Shown: positions 1 through 5,132 of the stretch, piece by piece
Numbering within the stretch: the stretch's first letter is position 1
Layout of the letters: each line of letters starts with the position of its first letter
From: Betaproteobacteria bacterium
Lineage (GTDB): Bacteria > Pseudomonadota > Gammaproteobacteria > Burkholderiales > Casimicrobiaceae
Assembly (NCBI GenBank): GCA_025355395.1
Contig: JANXZT010000276.1
Span: 1-5,480, forward strand
DNA length: 5,480 bases
Direction: 5' to 3'
Translations under genes and position numbers: made by a program
Notes under the pieces: model-generated
Seen by the model: the letters and a program-made list of their open reading frames with translations, nothing else
Databases searched by the model: none
What the model was told of the DNA's origin: nothing

Positions 1-31
1 ATTCTGCGCCGCGCCTGCAGCGCCGCGGCAC

Positions 32-38
32 AAGGGAG
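32..38 (+). promoter_or_regulatory. Shine-Dalgarno of the 67-residue gene
   Basis: AAGGGAG lies 5 nt before the ATG at 44. It fixes the start of the small gene. The 31 bases before it, at the window edge, show no stop codon in any forward frame and nothing else that can be identified. Confidence 0.7.
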
Positions 39-43
39 TTGCG

Positions 44-247
44 ATGTTGTACAAGATCGAGGTCGAAGACGAGCGCGGTTTGTGGCACGACGTGCGTGGC
101 GACGACGGCAAGGTCCTTGTTTATGGTTCCGCGGATGAAGCGCGGGTCGCGCTGGCCGAGCGCTTTCCGGTGCTGGTGCAGATGGAAAAGTTCGCCGGCG
201 GCAAGCGCACGCGGGTGATTCGGATTTACGAAGACGAGGAACGCTGA
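44..247 (+). CDS. Small acidic protein of unknown function
   Basis: I do not recognise this 67-residue protein as a named family. It is rich in Glu and Asp, has no membrane segment, signal peptide or cysteine, and reads like a small alternating strand/helix domain. An N-terminal strand (LYKIEVED) leads to a WHDV segment, a helix-like stretch (residues 29-39, SADEARVALAE) and a C-terminal strand (RVIRIYEDEER). The ATG is supported by a good Shine-Dalgarno (AAGGGAG at 32-38, 5-nt spacer). Its TGA shares one base with the ATG of the downstream glutathione transferase (TGATG), so the two are almost certainly co-transcribed and probably translationally coupled. The good ribosome site and this junction make it a real gene. 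A role linked to the transferase is inference only. Confidence 0.75.
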   Translation: MLYKIEVEDERGLWHDVRGDDGKVLVYGSADEARVALAERFPVLVQMEKFAGGKRTRVIRIYEDEER

Positions 248-861
248 TGATCGACTTCTACACCGCACAGACCTCCAACGGCCAGCGTGCGGCCATCATG
301 CTTGAGGAATGCCAGCTCGCCTACCGCGTGCACGCGTTCGATCTTTTCAAGGGTGAGCAGCAAAACGGCGAATTTCTGAAAGTGAATCCCGCCGGACAGA
401 TTCCCGTGATCGTCGATCCCGAGGGGCCGGGCGGGCAACCGTTTGCGCTTGCGCAGTCCGCCGCGATCCTGCTCTACCTGGCCGAAAAGACCGGGCGTTT
501 TCTTCCACTCGATCCCTGGCGGCGCGCCGTGGCTTACCAATGGCTTCAGATGGCGATGACCGATGCGGGGCCGGCATCGGCGAACGTTTTCCTGCTTTCG
601 CGCATCACGCCGGAAAAGTCGCCCGCCAATGTGACGTTCTTCGAGGAACGCGTGCTGCGTTTCCTGCGGCTCGCCGACGCGCAGCTTGCCAATCGCGAAT
701 ACCTCGCCGACGAGCTCTCGATCGCCGACTTCGCGTTGTATCCCATCTACGCGGCGCGCAAGAGCCTGGTCGACTTGGCGGGTAACCTCCAGCAGTTGAC
801 GCGGTGGGCCGCATCACTCGCAGCGCGGCCGGCGATCAACCGCGCCATGCAGGCGGTCTGA
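247..861 (+). CDS. Glutathione S-transferase family protein, YfcG-like (nu-class)
   Basis: This is a cytosolic two-domain glutathione transferase/disulfide-bond oxidoreductase of 204 residues, normal for the family. The N-terminal thioredoxin fold (about 1-84) opens with MIDFYTAQTSNGQ. Thr9 and Asn11 match the positions that contact glutathione in E. coli YfcG-type enzymes, which lack the catalytic Tyr, Ser or Cys of other classes. The cis-proline motif is QIPVIVD (Pro53). The glutathione gamma-Glu-binding motif reads QSAAILLYLAEKTG, with Gln70 where Glu is usual. The helical C-terminal domain (about 90-204) contains the N-capping/hydrophobic-staple motif LSIADFALYP with Asp161. Translation starts one base inside the upstream stop, helped by GAGGA at 236-240. 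Known relatives reduce disulfides or peroxides with glutathione; the substrate here is unknown. Family assignment is strong, subclass moderate. Confidence 0.9.
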   Translation: MIDFYTAQTSNGQRAAIMLEECQLAYRVHAFDLFKGEQQNGEFLKVNPAGQIPVIVDPEGPGGQPFALAQSAAILLYLAEKTGRFLPLDPWRRAVAYQWLQMAMTDAGPASANVFLLSRITPEKSPANVTFFEERVLRFLRLADAQLANREYLADELSIADFALYPIYAARKSLVDLAGNLQQLTRWAASLAARPAINRAMQAV

Positions 862-906
862 AGCGAAGACACGCTGATGCGCGCCGGCGAAGCGCTACCT
901 CGCCTG

Positions 907-941
907 GCGTCGATACCGTGCTGTGGCAATCCACGCGACGC
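907..941 (+). terminator. Possible bulged terminator of the GST unit
   Basis: GCGTCG (907-912) pairs with CGACGC (936-941). An inner hairpin GTGG-CAAT-CCAC (923-934) stacks near it, leaving an asymmetric bulge on the left side. Only a weak GTTT follows, so it may be chance pairing in GC-rich DNA. The rest of 862-994 shows no gene. Confidence 0.2.
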
Positions 942-994
942 GTTTGCTGTGCCTCGTGCGCGAGAGCCTTGTCACCGGGCCTCGAATGTAAAAC

Positions 995-1020
995 GGCCGC
1001 AACGCTTTCGCGCTGCGGCC
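995..1020 (-). terminator. Rho-independent terminator of the SWIB gene
   Basis: GGCCGCA and TGCGGCC form a perfect 7-bp stem. It continues after one A/C mismatch with CGC/GCG around a TTTC loop. Read on the minus strand, the hairpin starts 25 nt after the SWIB-gene stop and is followed by GTTTTACATT, a short T-tract. It sits between two convergent genes. It may also stop transcription coming from the GST side, although the plus-strand side lacks a T-run. Confidence 0.65.
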
Positions 1021-1045
1021 ATTGTGGCCTGACGGGTGCAGGCAG

Positions 1046-1462
1046 TTATTTCAGGTGATTCGAGACCAGCTTGGTCATCTCGAACATCGACACCTTGTGC
1101 TTGCCACCGAAGACGGCCTTGAGCTTTTCGTCGGCATTGATAAGACGCCTGTTGACGGCGTCCTGCAGCTTGTTTTTCTTGATGTAATCCCAGATCTTCT
1201 TGGTCACTTCGGTTCGCGGCATCGGCGAGTTGCCGATTACCGCGGCAAGCACCGCCGACGGCGTCATTGCTCTCATGAACGCGGCGTTGGGTTTGCGCTT
1301 GGTTGCAGCCTTCTTTGCAACGGCTTTTTTAGGAGCGGCCTTCTTTGCGGCCGGAGCCTTTTTTGCAGCGGATTTCTTCGCCGCGGATTTCTTTGCAGCC
1401 GGCTTCTTGGCGGCGGATTTCTTGGCGGCGGGCTTCTTTGCAGCTTTCCTGGCAGTAGCCAT
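1046..1462 (-). CDS. SWIB/MDM2-domain protein with histone-H1-like Lys/Ala tail
   Basis: This 138-residue basic protein has two parts. Residues 1-57 are a low-complexity tail of KKPAA/KKSAA pentads, resembling the C-terminal tail of histone H1 and bacterial H1-like proteins. Residues 60-138 form a complete SWIB domain, with TPSAVLAAVIG, the hallmark MPRTEVTKKIWDYIKKNKLQD, RRLINADEKLKAVFG and a final FEMTKLVSNHLK. SWIB domains occur in eukaryotic SWI/SNF remodelling subunits and in chlamydial proteins, and stand-alone SWIB proteins with Lys/Ala tails are known in betaproteobacteria. A nucleoid-associated, DNA-binding role is inferred from the tail; the partner of the SWIB fold is unknown. The ATG at 1462 is chosen because AGGAAGGAG lies just upstream. 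The frame stays open to 1795, but that extension has a different composition and no domain. The gene is monocistronic and ends before a hairpin terminator. Confidence 0.92.
   Translation of the reverse strand: MATARKAAKKPAAKKSAAKKPAAKKSAAKKSAAKKAPAAKKAAPKKAVAKKAATKRKPNAAFMRAMTPSAVLAAVIGNSPMPRTEVTKKIWDYIKKNKLQDAVNRRLINADEKLKAVFGGKHKVSMFEMTKLVSNHLK
1292..1444 (-). repeat. Degenerate 15-bp tandem repeat coding for Lys/Ala pentads
   Basis: Codons 7-57 of the SWIB gene consist of imperfect 15-base units encoding KK(P/S)AA. Units drift to KKAPAA, KKAAP and KKAVA toward the domain. Lys uses both AAG and AAA and Ala uses several codons, so the DNA units have diverged while the peptide pattern is kept. 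Copy number in such arrays can vary between strains by slippage, which is inference here. Confidence 0.8.
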
Positions 1463-1466
1463 AGTT

Positions 1467-1475
1467 CTCCTTCCT
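1467..1475 (-). promoter_or_regulatory. Shine-Dalgarno that decides the SWIB start
   Basis: Read on the minus strand, AGGAAGGAG precedes the ATG at 1462 by 4 nt. This strong site supports the short 138-residue product over any longer reading of the same frame. Confidence 0.8.
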
Positions 1476-1693
1476 ATGAATAGATGCGCAACACACACAA
1501 CACCGAACGGACTGAGGCAGACAATCCTGTCATGGGTATCCCCTGCCCCATCGGCGGGAACTATACCGCATTCCCTCGGGGAGGTATGCCTGAAATCGGT
1601 GTTTTTTAGAGGGGAGCACCGGTGTGTTGCAAGCCCGCTCATCCCGAACAATGCACATGCGCTCATCCGCGGCGCGGCAGTTCGGCCCCTAAC

Positions 1694-1712
1694 GCGCCGG
1701 CATTCCCGGCGC
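1694..1712. repeat. Short perfect inverted repeat upstream of pdxH
   Basis: GCGCCGG-CATTC-CCGGCGC is a perfect 7-bp stem with a 5-base loop. No T-run follows on the plus strand, so it is not a typical terminator. It ends just before where a -35 element would stand for the putative pdxH -10, so it could be an operator or a chance GC-rich palindrome. Confidence 0.4.
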
Positions 1713-1735
1713 ACCGCGAGGGGCGCCCGAGAGCG

Positions 1736-1741
1736 TAGAAT
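1736..1741 (+). promoter_or_regulatory. Putative -10 element for pdxH
   Basis: TAGAAT, two substitutions from TATAAT, lies 52 bases before the pdxH ATG and would give a leader of roughly 45 nt. No TTGACA-like -35 is visible at 16-18 bases upstream, where the sequence is GC-rich. This is a plausible sigma-70-type site and unproven. Confidence 0.35.
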
Positions 1742-1793
1742 CGCCATCCATGAGAAGGGCCGGCCCCACTGCTGTCGCGCCGCGCCGCGCGAC

Positions 1794-2444
1794 ATGAAGA
1801 TCGCTGATCTGCGAACCGATTACCGGCTCCAGACGCTCGACGAAACCGGTGTCGCACCGGATGCCTTTCGACAGTTCGAGCGTTGGCTGGACGAGGCACT
1901 CAAGGCGGATCTGCCGGAGCCCACCGCGATGTCGCTCGCTACCGTTGGCGCCGATGGCCGGCCCGCAGCACGAATCGTCTTGCTCAAGGGCTTCGATCAG
2001 AACGGATTCATGTTCTTCACCAACTACGCGAGCCGCAAGGGTCAAGAGCTCGACGCCGCAGGACAGGCGGCGCTTCTGTTTCACTGGGCCGAGCTCGAGC
2101 GCCAGGTACGGATCGAAGGCAGCGTGGGCAAAATCGCGCCTCACGAATCGGATGCCTACTTTGCCAGCCGGCCGGCGGCGTCCCGGCTAGGGGCCTGGGC
2201 CTCGCCACAAAGCGAGCCGATCGCGGATCGCGCGGCGCTCGAAGCCCGCCTCCAAGCCATCACCGAGAAGTTTCGCAATGCCGGCGATGCGATTCCGCGG
2301 CCTTCGCATTGGGGCGGCTATCGACTCGTGCCCGACATGCTCGAGTTCTGGCAAGGGCGGCGTTCGCGCCTGCATGATCGGATTCGGTATCGTCGTAGCG
2401 CGGGCGACCCAGGCGCCTGGACGATCGACCGGCTCGCTCCGTGA
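1794..2444 (+). CDS. pdxH: Pyridoxine/pyridoxamine 5'-phosphate oxidase
   Basis: This is the cytosolic FMN enzyme that oxidises pyridoxine or pyridoxamine 5'-phosphate with O2 to pyridoxal 5'-phosphate and H2O2, the final step of DXP-dependent vitamin B6 synthesis and of salvage. The 216 residues match the usual length (about 218 in E. coli). Family blocks appear in order: RIVLLKG (60-66), FFTNYASRKG (74-83), RQVRIEG (103-109), RPAASRLGAWASPQS (126-140), HWGGYRLVPD (172-181), the signature LEFWQGRRSRLHDR (183-196) and the terminal WTIDRLAP. Arg192 and His194 correspond to the substrate-binding/active-site pair of the E. coli enzyme. The ATG at 1794 begins the family-typical N-terminus. The preceding bases are GC-rich without a Shine-Dalgarno, and no in-frame start close upstream is better. 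The stop overlaps the GTG of the next gene, so the two form an operon. Confidence 0.95.
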   Translation: MKIADLRTDYRLQTLDETGVAPDAFRQFERWLDEALKADLPEPTAMSLATVGADGRPAARIVLLKGFDQNGFMFFTNYASRKGQELDAAGQAALLFHWAELERQVRIEGSVGKIAPHESDAYFASRPAASRLGAWASPQSEPIADRAALEARLQAITEKFRNAGDAIPRPSHWGGYRLVPDMLEFWQGRRSRLHDRIRYRRSAGDPGAWTIDRLAP

Positions 2445-3601
2445 CGGCGGCAAGCGGCGATGGGCGCAACTTGAGCGCGCTGATCGGCTTGGGTATTTGC
2501 AACCATGTGGTGCTAAGCGGCAGCCGGGTCACGGTATCGCTCGATGCGCTCTCGCGGGGCGCCTCCGCGCTGACGGTCGGCGTGCTGATGGCCCTTTATG
2601 CGTTGCTGCCCATGCTCTTCGCCGTCGCGGCAGGACGGTTTGCCGACCGGGTCGGCGTGCACCGTCCGATGCGCCTCGGATGCATCGGACTGGTGGCGGG
2701 CGCGCTCCTCCCGGTGCTGGTGCCGCAGCTTCCCGCGCTCTTCGTGAGCGCCGCGCTGGTCGGCCTGTCCTTCATGGCCTTCCAGGTGGCTACCCAGCAC
2801 GCGACGGGCAGCCTCGGCACGGCGGTTGACCGTCCACGCAACTTCAGCATGCTGGCGATGGGTTACTCCATCTCCGGCTTCATTGGACCCCTCGTCGCCG
2901 GATTCACCATCGACCAATGGGGATTTCACGCCGCGTTCGTGCTGCTGGCGGCGATTCCGATCGTGCCGGCCGTGATCCTCGCCAGCGGGCGGCTGCGCAT
3001 CCCGCACGTCCCGGCGGAAACAGCGGCGAGGGACGCAGGCGGCGTGTGGATGCTGCTGCAGCGGCCGGTGTTGCGGCGGGTGTTAGCGATCAATGCGCTG
3101 TTCGCGGTGGGCTGGGATCTTCACACCATCTTCGTTCCGATCTACGGGGCGGGACTTGGCCTTTCGGCGTCGCAGATCGGCGCCGTGCTCTCCACGTTTG
3201 CAGCAGCGACCTTCCTGGTGCGGCTGTGCATGCCGGCGATCATGCGTCACCGGTCCGAGGAGCAGGTGCTGACCGGCGCACTCTTCGTCGCCGGCGCCGT
3301 GTACCTCGCATTCCCGTTTTCAGGGAGCGCGCTCACCCTCGCGGCGTTGTCATTCGTGCTCGGCCTGGGGCTCGGCAGCGGGCAGCCGATGGTGATGTCC
3401 CTGCTGCACACGCATGCGCCGCCGGGCCGCATTGGAGAGGCGGTGGGGATACGCATGTCACTCGTGCAGACGATGGCGGTCGCCGTGCCGCTTCTTTTCG
3501 GCGCGCTCGGGTCATCGCTTGGCCTCGCCCCGGTGTTCTGGTCGGTAGGGGCATGCCTGACCACCGGCGGGCTGTTGTCGCGCCGCCGGGTAGGTAAGTA
3601 G
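2441..3601 (+). CDS. Major facilitator superfamily transporter
   Basis: This is a 386-residue inner-membrane secondary transporter with about 12 predicted helices. Approximate positions are 11-33, 43-64, 76-94, 96-118, 136-157, 162-182, 212-236, 243-266, 276-293, 297-320, 336-358 and 362-380. The MFS motif A between helices 2 and 3 is clear: GRFADRVGVHRP (65-76), with Gly65, Asp69, Arg70 and Gly72. A hydrophilic loop (about 183-210) separates the two halves. The start is a GTG inside the pdxH stop (GTGA, 4-base overlap) without a strong ribosome site of its own, so translation is probably coupled. TTG at 2471 is a less likely alternative. Its substrate cannot be read from sequence. Length and motif fit drug- or metabolite-efflux MFS members, and linkage to pdxH hints at, without showing, a B6-related solute. 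The TAG stop falls in the left arm of an inverted repeat. Confidence 0.9.
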   Translation: MTAASGDGRNLSALIGLGICNHVVLSGSRVTVSLDALSRGASALTVGVLMALYALLPMLFAVAAGRFADRVGVHRPMRLGCIGLVAGALLPVLVPQLPALFVSAALVGLSFMAFQVATQHATGSLGTAVDRPRNFSMLAMGYSISGFIGPLVAGFTIDQWGFHAAFVLLAAIPIVPAVILASGRLRIPHVPAETAARDAGGVWMLLQRPVLRRVLAINALFAVGWDLHTIFVPIYGAGLGLSASQIGAVLSTFAAATFLVRLCMPAIMRHRSEEQVLTGALFVAGAVYLAFPFSGSALTLAALSFVLGLGLGSGQPMVMSLLHTHAPPGRIGEAVGIRMSLVQTMAVAVPLLFGALGSSLGLAPVFWSVGACLTTGGLLSRRRVGK

Positions 3602-3665
3602 GGTCAGAGACGACATTGATCCTCAACGCGGCGGCACCCCAGCGGAAAAGTCGTCTCTGACCCTA
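3599..3665. repeat. 67-bp inverted-repeat element between convergent genes
   Basis: Two perfect 16-bp arms, TAGGGTCAGAGACGAC (3599-3614) and its reverse complement (3650-3665), flank a 35-base centre. The GGGTCAGAG core resembles dispersed repeats I recall near REP-associated IS200-like (Y1) transposases in proteobacteria; that is recollection, not a search. No transposase gene is in the window, so it would be a non-autonomous (MITE/REP-like) copy. It supplies the MFS stop codon and the 3' end of msrA. On the plus strand the hairpin is followed by a T-rich stretch (3664-3675), so it may also serve as the terminator of the pdxH unit despite its large loop. I see no clear target-site duplication. 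Confidence 0.8.
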
Positions 3666-4237
3666 TTTTCATTTTCGCGCGACTTCAGCCGCTCCAGGAA
3701 CTGCTTGCGGAATTTCGCGACCTTGGGTGCGACCACCGCCTGGCAGTACGGCTGGCGGGGATTGCGGGCGAAATATTCCTGGTGGTAACCCTCCGCCGGG
3801 AAAAATGGTGTCGCATCGCTCACCTCGGTAACGATCGGGCCGCTCCACAACCGGGTCGCATTGAGCTCGGCGATGACCTGCAGCGTGGTTGCGCGCTGTT
3901 GCGGTGTCTGGCAGTACACGACCGACCGGTACTGCGTGCCGACGTCATTGCCCTGCCGATCGCGGGTGGTCGGATCGTGGATGGCGAAGAATACCGTCAG
4001 AAAATCGCGAAACGGCAATCGCTGCGGATCGAACGTGACCCGCACGACCTCGGCGTGGCCGGTATCTCCGCCGCACACCGCCTCGTAGGTGGGATTGGCC
4101 GGAGCACCGCCGGCGTAGCCCGACTCGACACTGCGCACCCCGGCGAGCTCATCGAAGACTGGTTCGAGACACCAGAAGCAGCCGCCGCCAAGCACCGCGG
4201 TTTCGGAAGGGGGAGAAACGTTGGACGTCGCAGACAT
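3623..4237 (-). CDS. msrA: Peptide methionine-S-sulfoxide reductase MsrA
   Basis: MsrA reduces methionine-S-sulfoxide, free or in proteins, back to methionine, normally recycled by thioredoxin, and so repairs oxidative damage. The catalytic motif is GGGCFWCLEPVF with nucleophile Cys20. Family blocks follow: GVRSVESGYAGG (33-44), the GHAEVVRVTFDP segment (60-71), FFAIHDPTTRDRQGNDVGTQYRS (split here as FFAIHDPTT, 83-91, and GNDVGTQYRS, 96-105) and GYHQEYF (150-156). Cys165 in PYCQAVVAPK is the likely resolving cysteine, and Cys23 is an extra one. The protein is 204 residues and lacks a signal peptide, so it is cytosolic. The ATG at 4237 has GGAG 6 nt upstream; a longer reading from 4300 has no family similarity. 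The last 13-14 residues and the stop come from the adjacent inverted-repeat element, so the native C-terminus was probably replaced. The catalytic core is intact and the enzyme is probably active. Confidence 0.95.
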   Translation of the reverse strand: MSATSNVSPPSETAVLGGGCFWCLEPVFDELAGVRSVESGYAGGAPANPTYEAVCGGDTGHAEVVRVTFDPQRLPFRDFLTVFFAIHDPTTRDRQGNDVGTQYRSVVYCQTPQQRATTLQVIAELNATRLWSGPIVTEVSDATPFFPAEGYHQEYFARNPRQPYCQAVVAPKVAKFRKQFLERLKSRENENRVRDDFSAGVPPR

Positions 4238-4421
4238 GGCGGACTCCGTTGCAGTTGGGTGGTAATGCGCGTGCTTTAGGCTCCGACCGCGCAACCGCAT
4301 GCGGCGTTCACCGGCCGGCGCTCAAGGCAATGGGCCTTCGTCGGAGAGTCGCCCCCGAGCTTACACGCCGAACCTTAACGCGCCTCTTCGCCGGCATGCC
4401 TGCCCGCCCGCATGCCAATGC

Positions 4422-4427
4422 GATAAT
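4422..4427 (+). promoter_or_regulatory. Putative -10 element of the DUF47-pit unit
   Basis: GATAAT, one mismatch from TATAAT, stands 28 bases before the DUF47 ATG and would give a leader of about 20 nt. The -35 region is GC-rich with no clear TTGACA. The position relative to the gene makes it credible. Confidence 0.45.
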
Positions 4428-4443
4428 GCGCCACGCCACCGGG

Positions 4444-4449
4444 AAGGGA
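4444..4449 (+). promoter_or_regulatory. Shine-Dalgarno of the DUF47 gene
   Basis: AAGGGA lies 5 nt before the ATG at 4455. It fixes this start over a longer in-frame reading from 4299, whose extra residues have no family character. Confidence 0.7.
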
Positions 4450-4454
4450 TCTTT

Positions 4455-5078
4455 ATGGCACGGCTGTTGCCGCGCGAAGGCAAGTTCTTCGATTATTTCA
4501 ACCAGCATGCCGATCTCGCGGCACAGGCAGCCCTCGAGTTGCAGGCGCTGCTGGCGGACTTAAGCCAGCTCGACCGCCGTAGCCGGGCGATCGAAAAGAA
4601 CGAGAAGATGGCTGACCAGATCACCCATCACACGGTGCAATTGCTGCACCAGACCTTCATCACCCCGCTCGATCGCGACGAGATCCACCAGCTCATCACC
4701 AGCATGGACGATGTGCTCGATCTCATGGAGGACATCGCCCAATGCCTTTTTCTCTATGACGTGCGGGCGGTGACGGTAGAGGCGCAAAAGCTCGCCGAGA
4801 TTTGCGTGAGCTGCACCGGCCTGGTGAAGGACGCGGTAGGCAAGCTCGAGAACATGGAGCATGCCGACGCCATCCTGCGCATCTGCGGCGAGATTGACCG
4901 CCTGGAAACGGAGGCCGATCACGTCTTTCGCGCGGCGCTCGCCAAGCTCTTTCGCGAGGAGCCCGATGCGCGCGAGATCATCAAGCTGAAGGAGGTCTAC
5001 CAGCTCCTCGAGGCGGTGACCGACAAGTGCGAGGACGTGGCGAATGTGATCGAGGGCATCGTCCTCGAGAACGCGTGA
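4455..5078 (+). CDS. DUF47/PhoU-like accessory protein of Pit phosphate transporter
   Basis: This 207-residue, nearly all-helical soluble protein belongs to the DUF47 (PhoU_div, TIGR00153-like) family. The N-terminus ARLLPREGKFFDYFNQHA is typical. It is followed by a long helix with paired charges (IEKNEKMADQITHHTVQLL, 46-64) and the acidic segment RDEIHQLITSMDDVLDLMED (74-93). A second helical repeat carries EIDRLETEADHVFRAAL (146-162) and a closing KLKEVYQLLEAVTDKCEDVANVIEGIV (177-203, shown here in part: residues 183-196 hold LLEAVTDKCEDVAN). E-x-x-x-D patterns like these bind metal clusters in PhoU relatives. Members almost always sit before pit genes and are thought to modulate phosphate transport; the mechanism is not settled. 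It lies 54 bases before the transporter, in the same direction. Cys residues at 97, 117, 120, 144 and 192 are not arranged as an obvious zinc site. Confidence 0.9.
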   Translation: MARLLPREGKFFDYFNQHADLAAQAALELQALLADLSQLDRRSRAIEKNEKMADQITHHTVQLLHQTFITPLDRDEIHQLITSMDDVLDLMEDIAQCLFLYDVRAVTVEAQKLAEICVSCTGLVKDAVGKLENMEHADAILRICGEIDRLETEADHVFRAALAKLFREEPDAREIIKLKEVYQLLEAVTDKCEDVANVIEGIVLENA

Positions 5079-5132
5079 ATCCCCGCCGCGCGCAATGAAG
5101 GGCACGCGCGTCGCAATCAAACCAGGCCTCCG

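Larger units (their letters stand above)
1463..1793. other. Divergent intergenic region between the SWIB gene and pdxH
   Basis: These 331 bases hold no convincing gene. They contain the SWIB ribosome site and a possible minus-strand -10 element TATAGT (complement of 1560-1565) without a good -35. There is also a T-run (1602-1607) without a hairpin, a perfect GC-rich hairpin (1694-1712) and a possible pdxH -10 (1736-1741). Promoters for both divergent genes must lie here if each is transcribed on its own. Confidence 0.6.
4238..4454. other. Divergent intergenic region between msrA and the DUF47 gene
   Basis: These 217 bases contain the msrA ribosome site (GGAG on the minus strand, complement of 4244-4247), a 10-bp palindrome CCGCATGCGG (4295-4304) and a plus-strand -10-like element (4422-4427). 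I see no convincing minus-strand promoter and nothing resembling a full Pho box with two direct CTGTCA-type repeats. Confidence 0.5.

Noticed and set aside
1560..1565. Minus-strand TATAGT as a firm SWIB promoter
   Set aside because: No -35 element at 16-18 bases and no extended -10 TG. Kept only as a mention in the intergenic description.
1602..1607. T-run as a terminator
   Set aside because: No stable hairpin precedes it on the plus strand, and no gene upstream on that strand needs it.
1200..1793. Long in-frame extension before pdxH
   Set aside because: It is the antisense of the Lys/Ala tail read as a Phe/Ala-rich peptide plus intergenic DNA. PdxH family length and N-terminus fit the ATG at 1794.
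1463..1795. Extension of the SWIB frame upstream to a start at 1795
   Set aside because: The extra residues have no domain, cross the pdxH start region on the opposite strand and differ in composition. A strong Shine-Dalgarno marks the ATG at 1462.
2917..3597. 226-codon plus-strand frame inside the MFS gene
   Set aside because: Its Arg/Ala/Gly-rich composition and full overlap with a clear transporter frame mark it as a shadow.
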